Source: Varibaculum massiliense (lineage in GTDB: Bacteria > Actinomycetota > Actinomycetes > Actinomycetales > Actinomycetaceae). Taken from it: DNA of 64,000 bases. How positions within the stretch are numbered: the stretch's first letter is position 1; every line of letters begins with the position of its first letter. Position numbers and translations under genes: made by a program. The DNA lies in assembly GCF_900106855.1 (NCBI RefSeq), contig NZ_FNWI01000004.1, positions 124,001 to 188,000 of the forward strand. The letters run 5' to 3'. Positions 7,465-15,279 of this stretch are shown in pieces. Under the pieces are notes generated by a model, which did not search any database, was not told the DNA's origin, and saw nothing but the letters and a program-made list of their open reading frames with translations.

Positions 7465-8214
7465 TTATTGCTCCAGCAGTTCAAGAACCTCGTCTGCCGA
7501 CAGCATCTCGGGTGTCTCCCGTGCAGATTCCTCCGCAGTTGTGGCAGTATTTTGCACCCCAAGAGCCCACTCATAGGTCCCAGCGGGTGCTTTCCCACTA
7601 TTTACTTGTTCGTAGAGCTTAGCAAGCAGATGCGCAGGAAATCTTTGCGCACCCGATAAACTGGCACGGCGCTGCACATCACTCCAGATAAGCCCGATTT
7701 CTTTTAGATGTTTACCTAGGAATTTTTGGGTGACTATTGTTTTCTCGTCCTCAAAAAGAAAATCTGGGGTAGGTAAGTCAAACTTATTGAGCCGATTCAC
7801 CAAAGCCGCAACTGACACCCCCCAATCCCACAAAAACTTAGCGAACCTTGCCGGTTCAGCTTTGCCCTCTACCAGCCTTTCAACCTGTACTTTCGGCATC
7901 AATAAGTCGGCAGCAAAACGATTAGCACCTCGTTCCTGCTCTGATATTTCATCGTCCCGCTTAATCGTAGTGTCGTTAGCTATATGCCCGATTTCGTGGG
8001 CAATCGCAAATACTTGCCTAAACCAGTTATCTGTTCTAGGAACCACAATCACCGGACGAGAAGCTAAAGATAAACAGGTACCGCCCGCTTTGAGTCCAAT
8101 CTGCACCACGTCGATCTCAAGGCGCTCTTCAACTTGGGAAGAAAAATCAATCTCAATTCTCCCCCCAAGAAGCCCCAAGACTTGTTCCGGGGTCTTTCCT
8201 TCCAAAGTGCTCAT
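7465..8214 (-). CDS. ImmA/IrrE-family zinc metallopeptidase
   Basis: The catalytic helix FAIAHEIGHIAN places HEIGH at residues 73-77 (HExxH). The downstream ligand is in EQERGANRFAADLLMP around Glu94, exactly the ImmA/IrrE (COG2856) arrangement. Family members cleave or otherwise inactivate partner XRE repressors, as ImmA does to ImmR in ICEBs1 and IrrE to DdrO in Deinococcus. The gene's ATG overlaps the stop of the XRE gene by four bases, so the expected partner is the XRE protein. The C-terminal 140 residues (WSDVQRRASLSGAQRFPAHL and beyond) look like a sensory or interaction part of unknown ligand. The product is soluble with no signal peptide. Family call is confident; the regulatory role is inferred from context. 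Confidence 0.88.
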   Translation of the reverse strand: MSTLEGKTPEQVLGLLGGRIEIDFSSQVEERLEIDVVQIGLKAGGTCLSLASRPVIVVPRTDNWFRQVFAIAHEIGHIANDTTIKRDDEISEQERGANRFAADLLMPKVQVERLVEGKAEPARFAKFLWDWGVSVAALVNRLNKFDLPTPDFLFEDEKTIVTQKFLGKHLKEIGLIWSDVQRRASLSGAQRFPAHLLAKLYEQVNSGKAPAGTYEWALGVQNTATTAEESARETPEMLSADEVLELLEQ

Positions 8215-8543
8215 CGATATGCCTGCTTATAGACCAAGGCGATAGTACGGAAAACCTCCAGATCCTCCTGGTTATGCCGGTATTCTTTGGCTTCCTCATC
8301 CCATTCGTGGCGGGCGGCAACATCTTTCGGCACCCAATAAGGGTCAGAGCCGGTAATTAACCAATCCAGAGAAACATCCAAAATAGTCGCGATTTCCGCA
8401 ATCTCGCCAGCGCTAACTTTGCGGCTACCGCTAATCACCCGGCTTAGTCTAGCCTGATCCCAATCCAGCTTTTCCGCCAACGCCTTTTGGCTAAGACCGC
8501 TAGCTTTGCAAGCGCTTCCAATCCGCTCTCCGATAGTTTCCAT
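8211..8543 (-). CDS. XRE-family transcriptional regulator
   Basis: The 110-residue protein is a Cro/C1 helix-turn-helix repressor: IGERIGSACKASGLSQKALA, then EKLDWDQARLSRVISGSRKV and IAEIATILDVSLDWLITG. A short charged tail follows. I chose the ATG at 8543, with GGAGGTG seven bases upstream, instead of a longer frame from 8618 whose extra residues look like read-through of the promoter. It is the first gene of a three-gene unit with the ImmA-type peptidase (ATGA overlap) and the PIN protein. It probably represses its own promoter in the 8544-8722 gap and is released when the peptidase acts on it. Confidence 0.88.
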   Translation of the reverse strand: METIGERIGSACKASGLSQKALAEKLDWDQARLSRVISGSRKVSAGEIAEIATILDVSLDWLITGSDPYWVPKDVAARHEWDEEAKEYRHNQEDLEVFRTIALVYKQAYR

Positions 8544-8722
8544 CTCTAACACCTCCGCTCTATACGCCCAGCATAAACGAGCACTAGCGAAAATAAAAGC
8601 TAAACTTGTGAAAATCACAATTTCGCCGAAGAAGTCGTTGTTAGCAGATTCCTAGTACTGGTAACCAGCGTCTGTGTGAACTTAACTTGAGGGGGAAACG
8701 CCTACTTTCCTCCCCTAGCGCC

Positions 8723-9256
8723 CTACTTATTTTGGTAGGTGACCTCGAGGGTGGCGCGCGCCAGGGAATGGAACAGGGCCTGGAAGTTAGCAGCCGCCGC
8801 CGAGGCGTCCTCATCCAGTTCCAAAGTTTCCGTATCCAGGGCGTGAACCGCAAAAATATAACGGTGCGGACGATCACCCTTTGGCGGAGCCGCCCCCATA
8901 TATGACCAGCCGCCGCCATCGTTGCGCAAATGGAAGGCCGGGCCGTCAAGCTCTAAGTCACTGCTGCCCGCACCGGTAGGCAGGGAAGTCATCTCCGCCG
9001 GGATATCGGTAATCAACCAGTGCCAGAACCCGGAAGGCGTAGGGGCGTCAGGATCAAAGCAAGTAAGCAGAAAAGACTTGGTTTCTTCGGGAAAACCACT
9101 CCAAGAAAGCTGCGGAGATAGGTTCTCCCCCGCCGCTATCTGCTCTGGTGGCATCTGTCCGCCCGCAGTCATATCGGCAGAAGTCAAAGTGAAAGTAGGA
9201 AGCTCTGGTAGCGCCTCGTAAGGATCCAGAGCCAGCGGGCGAGAGTTAAGATCCAT
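8723..9256 (-). CDS. YbhB/YbcL-family PEBP-like protein
   Basis: This phosphatidylethanolamine-binding-protein fold shows the family landmarks: SADMTAGGQMPPEQIAAG, LSPQLSWSG, the FDPDAPTPSGFWHW ligand-pocket motif, and YMGAAPPKGDRPHRYIFAVH. Length (177) is typical for YbhB/YbcL. The bacterial members are cytoplasmic or periplasmic proteins of poorly known function, called Raf-kinase-inhibitor-like only by homology. No signal peptide is present, so it is probably cytoplasmic. The ATG has GGAGGAATC directly upstream. It is a single gene transcribed away from trmL, and base composition returns to the core average here, so this marks the edge of the accessory block. Confidence 0.9.
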   Translation of the reverse strand: MDLNSRPLALDPYEALPELPTFTLTSADMTAGGQMPPEQIAAGENLSPQLSWSGFPEETKSFLLTCFDPDAPTPSGFWHWLITDIPAEMTSLPTGAGSSDLELDGPAFHLRNDGGGWSYMGAAPPKGDRPHRYIFAVHALDTETLELDEDASAAAANFQALFHSLARATLEVTYQNK

Positions 9257-9462
9257 GATTCCTCCAAAAACGTGGGAGTCTTACCGTTTCCAGACTACTT
9301 GAACAGGGAGAATATAGCTGCAGAACCACGAGGATGGATTCTGCGAAACAGCTAGTACCTCGTATTAACCCAAAGTATTTTTCAAAAATAGCTACCTCCA
9401 CGTATTCCGAGCATAGCTAGCGAGATTATTTGCCCCTCGGAAAAGGCTTTAGAATCGAGGTC

Positions 9463-9924
9463 GTGTTGCATTTGATTTATTTCGAGCCGCGTATCCCGGG
9501 AAACACCGGAGCTGCTATCCGTCTATCCGCCTGCACCGGCACCCTATTACACCTGGTGGAGCCGCTTTGTTTCGATATGGATGACACTAAGCTAAAGCGC
9601 GCCGGACTGGACTACCACGACCTCGCACACGTGAAAGTACACCCTAATCTAGAGGACGCCCTCGCCGATATCCCCGGAAAAATCCATGCCTTTACCGGTC
9701 ACGCTAAGCTGCACTTTCAAGATGCATCCTACGGAAGTGAGGACGGGCTGCTATTTGGTCCCGAACCTACCGGGCTCCCCGAAGAAGTCATGGCGCATCC
9801 CCGGGTAGCGGACTTGGTACGGATCCCGATGGTGCCGCACCTGCGTTCCCTAAACCTAACGATTTCTGCTTCTATCGGTCTTTATGAAGCCCTGAGGCAA
9901 AACTCTTACCCAGATTTGGTTTAG
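9463..9924 (+). CDS. trmL: tRNA (cytidine/uridine-34 2'-O)-methyltransferase TrmL
   Basis: This short SPOUT methyltransferase modifies the wobble ribose of tRNA-Leu. The N-terminus LIYFEPRIPGNTGAAIRL matches the TrmL motif, and the knot region is LLFGPEPTGLPEEV and RIPMVPHLRSLNLTISASIG, with the SAM-binding loop and the conserved S-LN. The open frame extends upstream to a TTG at 9430, but the GTG at 9463 gives M-L-H-L-I-Y-F-E-P, which aligns without gaps to the E. coli start, and a total of 153 residues. GAGG lies close upstream. The stop overlaps the stop of a convergent membrane gene. Confidence 0.9.
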   Translation: MLHLIYFEPRIPGNTGAAIRLSACTGTLLHLVEPLCFDMDDTKLKRAGLDYHDLAHVKVHPNLEDALADIPGKIHAFTGHAKLHFQDASYGSEDGLLFGPEPTGLPEEVMAHPRVADLVRIPMVPHLRSLNLTISASIGLYEALRQNSYPDLV

Positions 9925-10409
9925 CTACCACTGCCACGCAACGGAGAAGAAACCAGTAGCCAAATAATGGTTAGCGCCGTTAAAATCGCGGGAAAATAAA
10001 AGTATTCCTGCCCCCAGTTAAACAACAATTGCGCTCGCTCCAGGTTAGGAGAGGAAAACATCAAAGCAAATAGCGCCAGCAGCACGGTTTCTATCCCGCT
10101 GAGCGCCCAAGCGAGCAGCCGCATCCGCCGCCCGTTATGAATCACCGCGATTGAAAGCACAATCCAATGCGCGACATTTGCTAACGACAACATTGCTAGC
10201 CCGTAACCGGCAGAACCAGCTGCCGGCAAGGTGGCAAACTCGTGAAACAAAGCCACCACCGAGAACACTACTAAACCCGCCATGAAGATGCGCCCCAGCC
10301 CCCAAGAAGGCGTGCGCGAATCCTTATGGGACTGCTGCGCGGGCGTAGATGCTGGCAATTTATTCTCCGAGGTTTGACGGTAATTTCTTTTAGATTGTAC
10401 CCGCTGCAC
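9921..10409 (-). CDS. Uncharacterised four-helix membrane protein
   Basis: The 162-residue product has a basic, polar N-terminal tail of about 35 residues, then four hydrophobic segments: IFMAGLVVFSVVALFHEFA, YGLAMLSLANVAHWIVLSIA, LLAWALSGIETVLLALFALM and FYFPAILTALTIIWLLV. It resembles the many small DUF-type integral membrane proteins of actinobacteria. I do not recognise a specific family. The GTG start at 10409 is weakly supported. The gene converges on trmL with overlapping stops. Confidence 0.6.
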   Translation of the reverse strand: MQRVQSKRNYRQTSENKLPASTPAQQSHKDSRTPSWGLGRIFMAGLVVFSVVALFHEFATLPAAGSAGYGLAMLSLANVAHWIVLSIAVIHNGRRMRLLAWALSGIETVLLALFALMFSSPNLERAQLLFNWGQEYFYFPAILTALTIIWLLVSSPLRGSGS

Positions 10410-10645
10410 CTGAAAGCACCACCCAACCCCTTTATCACAAAGCAGAAAAGCACTTTGTCTTCTCGTTCACACTTCTTCGCTATCTTGAGAAAGAGGGTAA
10501 TTCACCGTGCGTTTCGCGGGCAAAGATGAAACAATATGGGCAGGTGTCTGGAAAGCCAGGGTCGCGGATGAAGCTTCTTTTAGAGGTAATGCCCGCCGAG
10601 GAGCTAGCCGGACATAGCCGTGAGTTTATCAAGGAGAACATCACA

Positions 10646-12013
10646 ATGACGAGCACCTATGACGTTGTAGTCTTGGGCGCGGGCAGCGGTGGATACGCTA
10701 CCGCTTTGCGCGCCGCCCAATTGGGGATGAAAGTCGCCCTCATAGAAGGGGACAAAGTGGGTGGCACCTGCCTCCACCGGGGCTGTATCCCCACCAAGGC
10801 GATGCTGCACGTGGCAGAAACAGTTGATGCCATTAAAGAAGCCTCTCGCCTGGGAGTTAACGCCAGTTTTAACGGCGTTGACATGCACGAGGTTGGTCGC
10901 TTCCGCGACAAGACCATCTCCCGCCTACACAAGGGACTACAGGGGTTGGTGAAATCCCGCAAAATCGACTACGTCCAAGGTTGGGGTCGGGTGATCAGCG
11001 CAAACACCGTCCAAGTGGGCTCGGAAACGTACCAGGGCAAGAACCTGGTACTGGCTACCGGATCTTATTCGAAATCTCTACCTGGTCTCGATATTGAGGG
11101 GCGGGTAATTACCTCCGATCAGGCATTGCAGCTGGATTGGGTACCCAACAAGGCGGTGGTACTTGGCGGCGGGGTCATCGGAATCGAGTTCGCCAGTCTC
11201 TGGGCATCCCTGGGCAGCGAGGTAACCGTTATCGAGGGGCTACCGCATTTAGCTAATAACGAGGACGCCTCCATTTCTAAAGGTCTAGAACGCGCCTTCC
11301 GCAGCCGCGGGATTACCTTTAAGACCGGCACCATGTTCGATTCAGTTACCCAAACCGGCACCTCGGTGCAGGTTAAAACCCAGTCCGGCGACACTTTCGA
11401 TGCCGATGTGCTACTGGTGGCAGTAGGGCGCGGTCCGCGTACCAAAGATATGGGATTTGAAGATATCGGGGTAAATATTGACCGCGGCTTCATTCCGGTA
11501 GACGAACATTTGATGACTAATGTTCCCGGCGTATATGCAGTTGGCGATATTGTTCCCGGTCTGCAACTGGCGCATCGCGGTTTTGCGCAAGGTATCTTCC
11601 TAGCCGAATACCTTGGTGGTCTCGATCCTCTGCCGCTGGTAGAACCCAATATTCCCCGGGTAACTTTCTGCGAACCTGAGATCGCTTCGGTCGGTTTAAC
11701 CCAGACGCAAGCGGAAGAAAAGTTCGGCAAGGACGGGGTGAAAGTCACCGAATATAACCTGGCTGGTAACGGGAAATCCCAAATCCTGGGTACCGGCGGG
11801 ATTATTAAATTGGTGGCACAAAAGGACGGCCCGATTGTGGGATTCCACGCCCTGGGCAAACGGGTAGGCGAATTGATTGGTGAAGGTCAATTGATGGTCA
11901 ACTGGGAAGCCTTCCCCGAAGATTTGGCGGCCTTGGTACATACCCATCCCACCCAAGACGAAGCGATTGGTGAGGCCGCCATGGCTCTTGCCGGCAAACC
12001 CTTACATTCCTAA
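10646..12013 (+). CDS. lpdA: Dihydrolipoyl dehydrogenase (E3)
   Basis: This FAD enzyme reoxidises dihydrolipoyl groups with NAD+ for 2-oxoacid dehydrogenase complexes. Visible: the FAD Rossmann motif VVVLGAGSGGYATALRAAQ, the redox disulfide GGTCLHRGCIPTKAML, the NAD motif VVLGGGVIGIEFASLWASLG, the second FAD motif VYAVGDIV, and the C-terminal dimerisation domain with catalytic HTHPTQDEAIGEA. The open frame starts 40 codons earlier, but the ATG at 10646 has AAGGAGA eight bases upstream and is followed at once by the FAD motif, giving 455 residues, normal for the family. It is the first gene of an operon with the lipoyl acyltransferase gene 24 bp downstream. Confidence 0.95.
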   Translation: MTSTYDVVVLGAGSGGYATALRAAQLGMKVALIEGDKVGGTCLHRGCIPTKAMLHVAETVDAIKEASRLGVNASFNGVDMHEVGRFRDKTISRLHKGLQGLVKSRKIDYVQGWGRVISANTVQVGSETYQGKNLVLATGSYSKSLPGLDIEGRVITSDQALQLDWVPNKAVVLGGGVIGIEFASLWASLGSEVTVIEGLPHLANNEDASISKGLERAFRSRGITFKTGTMFDSVTQTGTSVQVKTQSGDTFDADVLLVAVGRGPRTKDMGFEDIGVNIDRGFIPVDEHLMTNVPGVYAVGDIVPGLQLAHRGFAQGIFLAEYLGGLDPLPLVEPNIPRVTFCEPEIASVGLTQTQAEEKFGKDGVKVTEYNLAGNGKSQILGTGGIIKLVAQKDGPIVGFHALGKRVGELIGEGQLMVNWEAFPEDLAALVHTHPTQDEAIGEAAMALAGKPLHS

Positions 12014-12037
12014 AGTCCAGAAAGGTAGATTAATAAT

Positions 12038-14015
12038 ATGGCACAAGATATTGAGATGCCCGCTCTGGGCGAATCGGTAACCGAAGGTACGGTTTCTCGC
12101 TGGCTGAAGAAAGTTGGCGACCAGGTAGCAGTAGATGAACCCTTACTAGAGGTTTCCACCGACAAGGTTGATTCTGAAGTTCCCTCTCCCATTGCGGGAG
12201 TAATCACTGAAATCCTGGTAGAAGAGGACGAAACTGTTGACGTAGGCACGGTAGTTTGCCGGGTAGGTGCAGCAGACGAAGTTGGCGCGGCAGCGCCTGC
12301 CGCCCCGGCCGCTCCCGCGGCTGAAGAAACTCCGGCTCCTGCGGCTGCCCCGGCGGCTTCCCCCTGCGGCTGCCCCGGCGGCTTCCCCAGTTCCACCGGC
12401 CCCGGCAGCCAGCTCGGCTCCGGCAGGCGGCGGACAAGCCGTAGAGATGCCAGCTCTGGGCGAGTCGGTAACCGAAGGTACGGTTTCTCGCTGGCTAAAG
12501 AAAGTTGGCGACCAAGTAGCTGTTGATGAGCCATTACTGGAAGTATCAACTGACAAAGTCGATTCCGAAGTACCTTCCCCAATCGCTGGGGTAGTCACTG
12601 AAATTTTGGTGCAAGAGGACGAAACCGTGGATGTAGGCACTGTTCTCTGCCGGGTAGGCGATAGCGCAGCGGCTCCCGCCGCAACTAGCGCCCCGTCAGC
12701 TCCGGCAGCTTCAGCTGCTCCCCCGGTACCCGCGGCTCCCCCCGTCCCCAGCCTGCCGGAAAACCCGGCAGATCTTCCGGGCGCAGGTATTCCTTCTTCG
12801 ATTAAACGCGAGGGTGACCACCACGTAGTGCAGTGGGCATACCCACAGGTACACACCGGTTATCCTGGCACCATGACCGCGCAAGGACAGGTAGTTCCGC
12901 CCTCCGATAACGCTCCGGCGGCTCCCCCGGCTCCCGCTCCGGCAGCTCCGGCTGCTCCGAAAGTTCCCGCCGCCCCAGCCGCACCTAAACCCCCGGCAGC
13001 TCCCCCGGCTCCCGCTCCGGCAGCACCCAAGGCTGCAGCGCCGACGCCTCCAGCTGCTCCTGCTCCGAAGCCCGCGGAGAAACCGCAGGCAGCCACGCAA
13101 GTCAGTGGCGGTTACGTGACTCCAATCGTACGTAAGTTGGCACGGGAGAAGGGCGTAGATATTTCTACTCTTACCGGCAGTGGCGTCGGTGGACGTATTC
13201 GCCGCGAGGACGTACTGGCAGCTGCCCAGAAGCCACAGGCAGCTGCGCCGGCAGCTCCCGCAGCCCCGCTACCCCCGATTCAGCCGGCGCAGGAACGGGG
13301 CAAGACCGAGAAACTTTCCCGGATGCGCCAGACCATCGCCAAGCACATGATGAACTCGCTAGCCTCCACCGCCCAACTAACCACGGTAGTCGAGGTAGAC
13401 GTTACCCGGATCGCGAATCTGCGGGCGCGGGCGAAGGACTCTTTCGCACAGCGGGAAGGCACCAAGCTATCGTTCTTGCCCTTCTTTGTGAAAGCAGCCG
13501 TAGAAGCCCTCAAAGCACACCCGAAGATCAACTCGCGGGTGAATGACGAAACCAACGAGGTCACCTACTTCGATCACGAGAACGTAGGGATTGCGGTGGA
13601 CTCAGAGAAGGGTCTGATGGTGCCGGTAATCAAGAACTGTGGCGACCTGACAATCGCGGCTATTGCCCGCAAGATCAACGAGCTGGCCGCGAAAGTTCGT
13701 GACGGTTCCATCAGTATCGATGAAATGTCTGGCGGCACCTTCTCGATTACCAACACCGGTTCGCGTGGCGCCCTCTTCGACACTCCGGTAGTTAACTACC
13801 CCGAGGAAGCGATTTTAGGACTCGGCACCATCGTGCGCCGGCCGATGGTAGTGAAAGATGCCGAAGGTAACGACACTATCGCGGTGCGTTCCCTGGTGTA
13901 CCTGGCACTGTCCTATGACCACCGTCTAATCGATGGAGCGGACGCAGCTCGCTACCTCACCACGGTAAAGAAGCGCCTGGAAGAAGGAGATTTCTCTGCC
14001 GAAGTAGGACTGTAA
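12038..14015 (+). pseudogene. sucB: Dihydrolipoyl acyltransferase (E2), frameshifted by a 25-bp duplication
   Basis: The gene encodes the lipoylated core of a 2-oxoacid dehydrogenase, most likely 2-oxoglutarate dehydrogenase E2. Order: a lipoyl domain (Lys43 in [10 protein letters not shown]), an Ala/Pro linker, a second nearly identical lipoyl domain, a longer Ala/Pro linker with an unusual non-repetitive insert (REGDHHVVQWAYPQVH), a peripheral subunit-binding domain (YVTPIVRKLAREKGVDIS), and the catalytic domain ending in DHRLIDGADAARYL. The first frame (from 12038) leaves register after the first linker and would stop at 12526; the rest is in another frame up to 14015. The cause is a perfect 25-bp tandem repeat at 12339-12388: removing one copy restores a continuous 650-codon gene. 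It could be a true mutation, a phase-variable switch, or a sequencing error. It follows lpdA and ends before a strong terminator. Confidence 0.88.
12339..12388 (+). repeat. Perfect 25-bp tandem duplication inside the E2 linker
   Basis: Two identical 25-bp units lie head to tail at 12339-12363 and 12364-12388, GC-rich and encoding Ala/Pro linker. Because 25 is not a multiple of three, the extra copy shifts the reading frame by one base. Each unit is itself made of two similar halves (CTGCGGCTGCCCC and GGCGGCTTCCCC), which favours slippage during replication. Confidence 0.95.
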
Positions 14016-14050
14016 AGGCTCTAGACAGATAAAAAGTTAATAGTCCTGAT

Positions 14051-14095
14051 AATGTTCTTTGGCTCCGGTTTCTCCGGAGCCAAAGAACATTTTTA
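14051..14095 (+). terminator. Strong intrinsic terminator after lpdA-E2 operon
   Basis: Eighteen-base perfect inverted repeat (14051-14068 and 14074-14091) with a 5-base loop, GC-rich near the loop (GGCTCCGG/CCGGAGCC), followed by a T-run. It lies 36 bp after the E2 stop. The A-rich 5' flank could allow weaker action on the opposite strand as well. Confidence 0.9.
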
Positions 14096-14200
14096 TACCG
14101 GTTTTTAATCCCCGCTTAGGAAGTTAAAAACCATTCTCTAAGTAGCTAAAGAATAAACAGTCCCCAAAACAGCCAAAAACAGGCGGTAAGTGGAAGAAAA

Positions 14201-15223
14201 TTAGATTCCAAAAACATCCGGGGGGCGCTTGGTGATCTGCTGGAAAATTAGACGCGCCTGACTATTTTGGTAGCGCGTCCAAATCCAGGATTGCACCGCG
14301 TCAGAATCAAAATAAATCACTTGCGCGGTATGGGGCCCCAGTTCGCGCACCTCCACCTCGGAAGGGGAAGGAGGATCTTCTGCTAGTAGCGCCGCCGCTT
14401 CCGTGCGGGAAATCGGCACCCCTAGTTCCCCGATTGACATAAAATCAGGGTGCATCATTTCTCGAATCTGCACCCGATTGGCACTGGCACAAAACTTTTG
14501 AAAACGCAGATCCTCATCCCTGACTACCTGGGTAATCGGGCGCAAATTAACTGCCGCACCCCGTGCGGGAGAACCCAGACCGCCTACCCCGACCGGTCCC
14601 GAGTACAGCTGCCTTTCCTCGGTAGTTACCGACTCCTTAATCTGAGCTCTGCGGGGAAACTCAGTTACGTTATTGGGAATCGAGTCCTTTGCCTTCACTG
14701 AGGGCGTTTCTCTTACAGTTAACTTCTTCGATTTGTTCCCGCGAGGTTTATTGAGCATTTCGGGGTTAAAACCCGGACCGAGGTTCAGCTCTTTCCCATC
14801 TCGATGAGCATAAGCCACTTCTCGGGCATAAATATGCGCCTGCAACAATAAATCTTCCTCTTTAGAGCCGGCACATATCACCTGTAACGATTTTCCTGCA
14901 AGGAACCGGTCAATATTGCGAATCAGTGAAAGATCAGTGACCGGCATCCCATCTAGTTTGCGCCAGTTATTGCGTCTCCACTGGTGGCGCCAAGTTTGCA
15001 GCACTGCCGCTACATATTCTGAAGAAGTGTAAATAACCAGTGGCTGGTCAATCTTTTGGGAGTGACGCACGAACGAAAATATCGCCCGAAACTGAGCCTG
15101 CGAGACCGACGCAGAATCTTCTACGCATCCGCACGCCCAATTATCCTGGTCGACTGCCCATGCCCAACCCACCAGGTTGGCATCGGCAAGCATATACGCG
15201 TCGACAGCAAGGATTAAAGTCAC
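14201..15223 (-). CDS. RNase H-like domain fused to a DUF4440/NTF2-like domain
   Basis: The N-terminal 115 residues follow the RNase HI topology: first strand ILAVDAYMLADANLVGWAWA, an A-Q-F-R-A-I helix, a PLVIYTSSEYVAAVL strand-helix, then WRRNNWRKLDGMPVTDLSLI and IDRFLAGKSLQVICAG. Of the catalytic acids only Asp8 is clear: the helix Glu is Gln44 and the TDS Asp is Ser67, so it may be inactive or bind nucleic acid without cutting. A charged linker follows (about 145-230). The last 100 residues resemble a DUF4440/SnoaL-type NTF2 fold (REMMHPDFMSIGELGVPISR, SWIWTRYQNSQARLIFQQIT). Such domains bind small ligands or form dimers. The GTG at 15223 has a weak ribosome-binding site. The function of the combination is not known to me. 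Confidence 0.65.
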   Translation of the reverse strand: MTLILAVDAYMLADANLVGWAWAVDQDNWACGCVEDSASVSQAQFRAIFSFVRHSQKIDQPLVIYTSSEYVAAVLQTWRHQWRRNNWRKLDGMPVTDLSLIRNIDRFLAGKSLQVICAGSKEEDLLLQAHIYAREVAYAHRDGKELNLGPGFNPEMLNKPRGNKSKKLTVRETPSVKAKDSIPNNVTEFPRRAQIKESVTTEERQLYSGPVGVGGLGSPARGAAVNLRPITQVVRDEDLRFQKFCASANRVQIREMMHPDFMSIGELGVPISRTEAAALLAEDPPSPSEVEVRELGPHTAQVIYFDSDAVQSWIWTRYQNSQARLIFQQITKRPPDVFGI

Positions 15224-15279
15224 TAAAACATCTTTTCACATTTATTTAAAGATTGCTCACCACTCGGCTGCATTTAGTA

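Noticed and set aside
12146-13100. Long minus-strand frames rich in Gly, Ala, Arg and Ser opposite the E2 gene
   Set aside because: They are mirror images of the repetitive Ala/Pro linker codons, overlap the better supported E2 gene completely, and have no family features.
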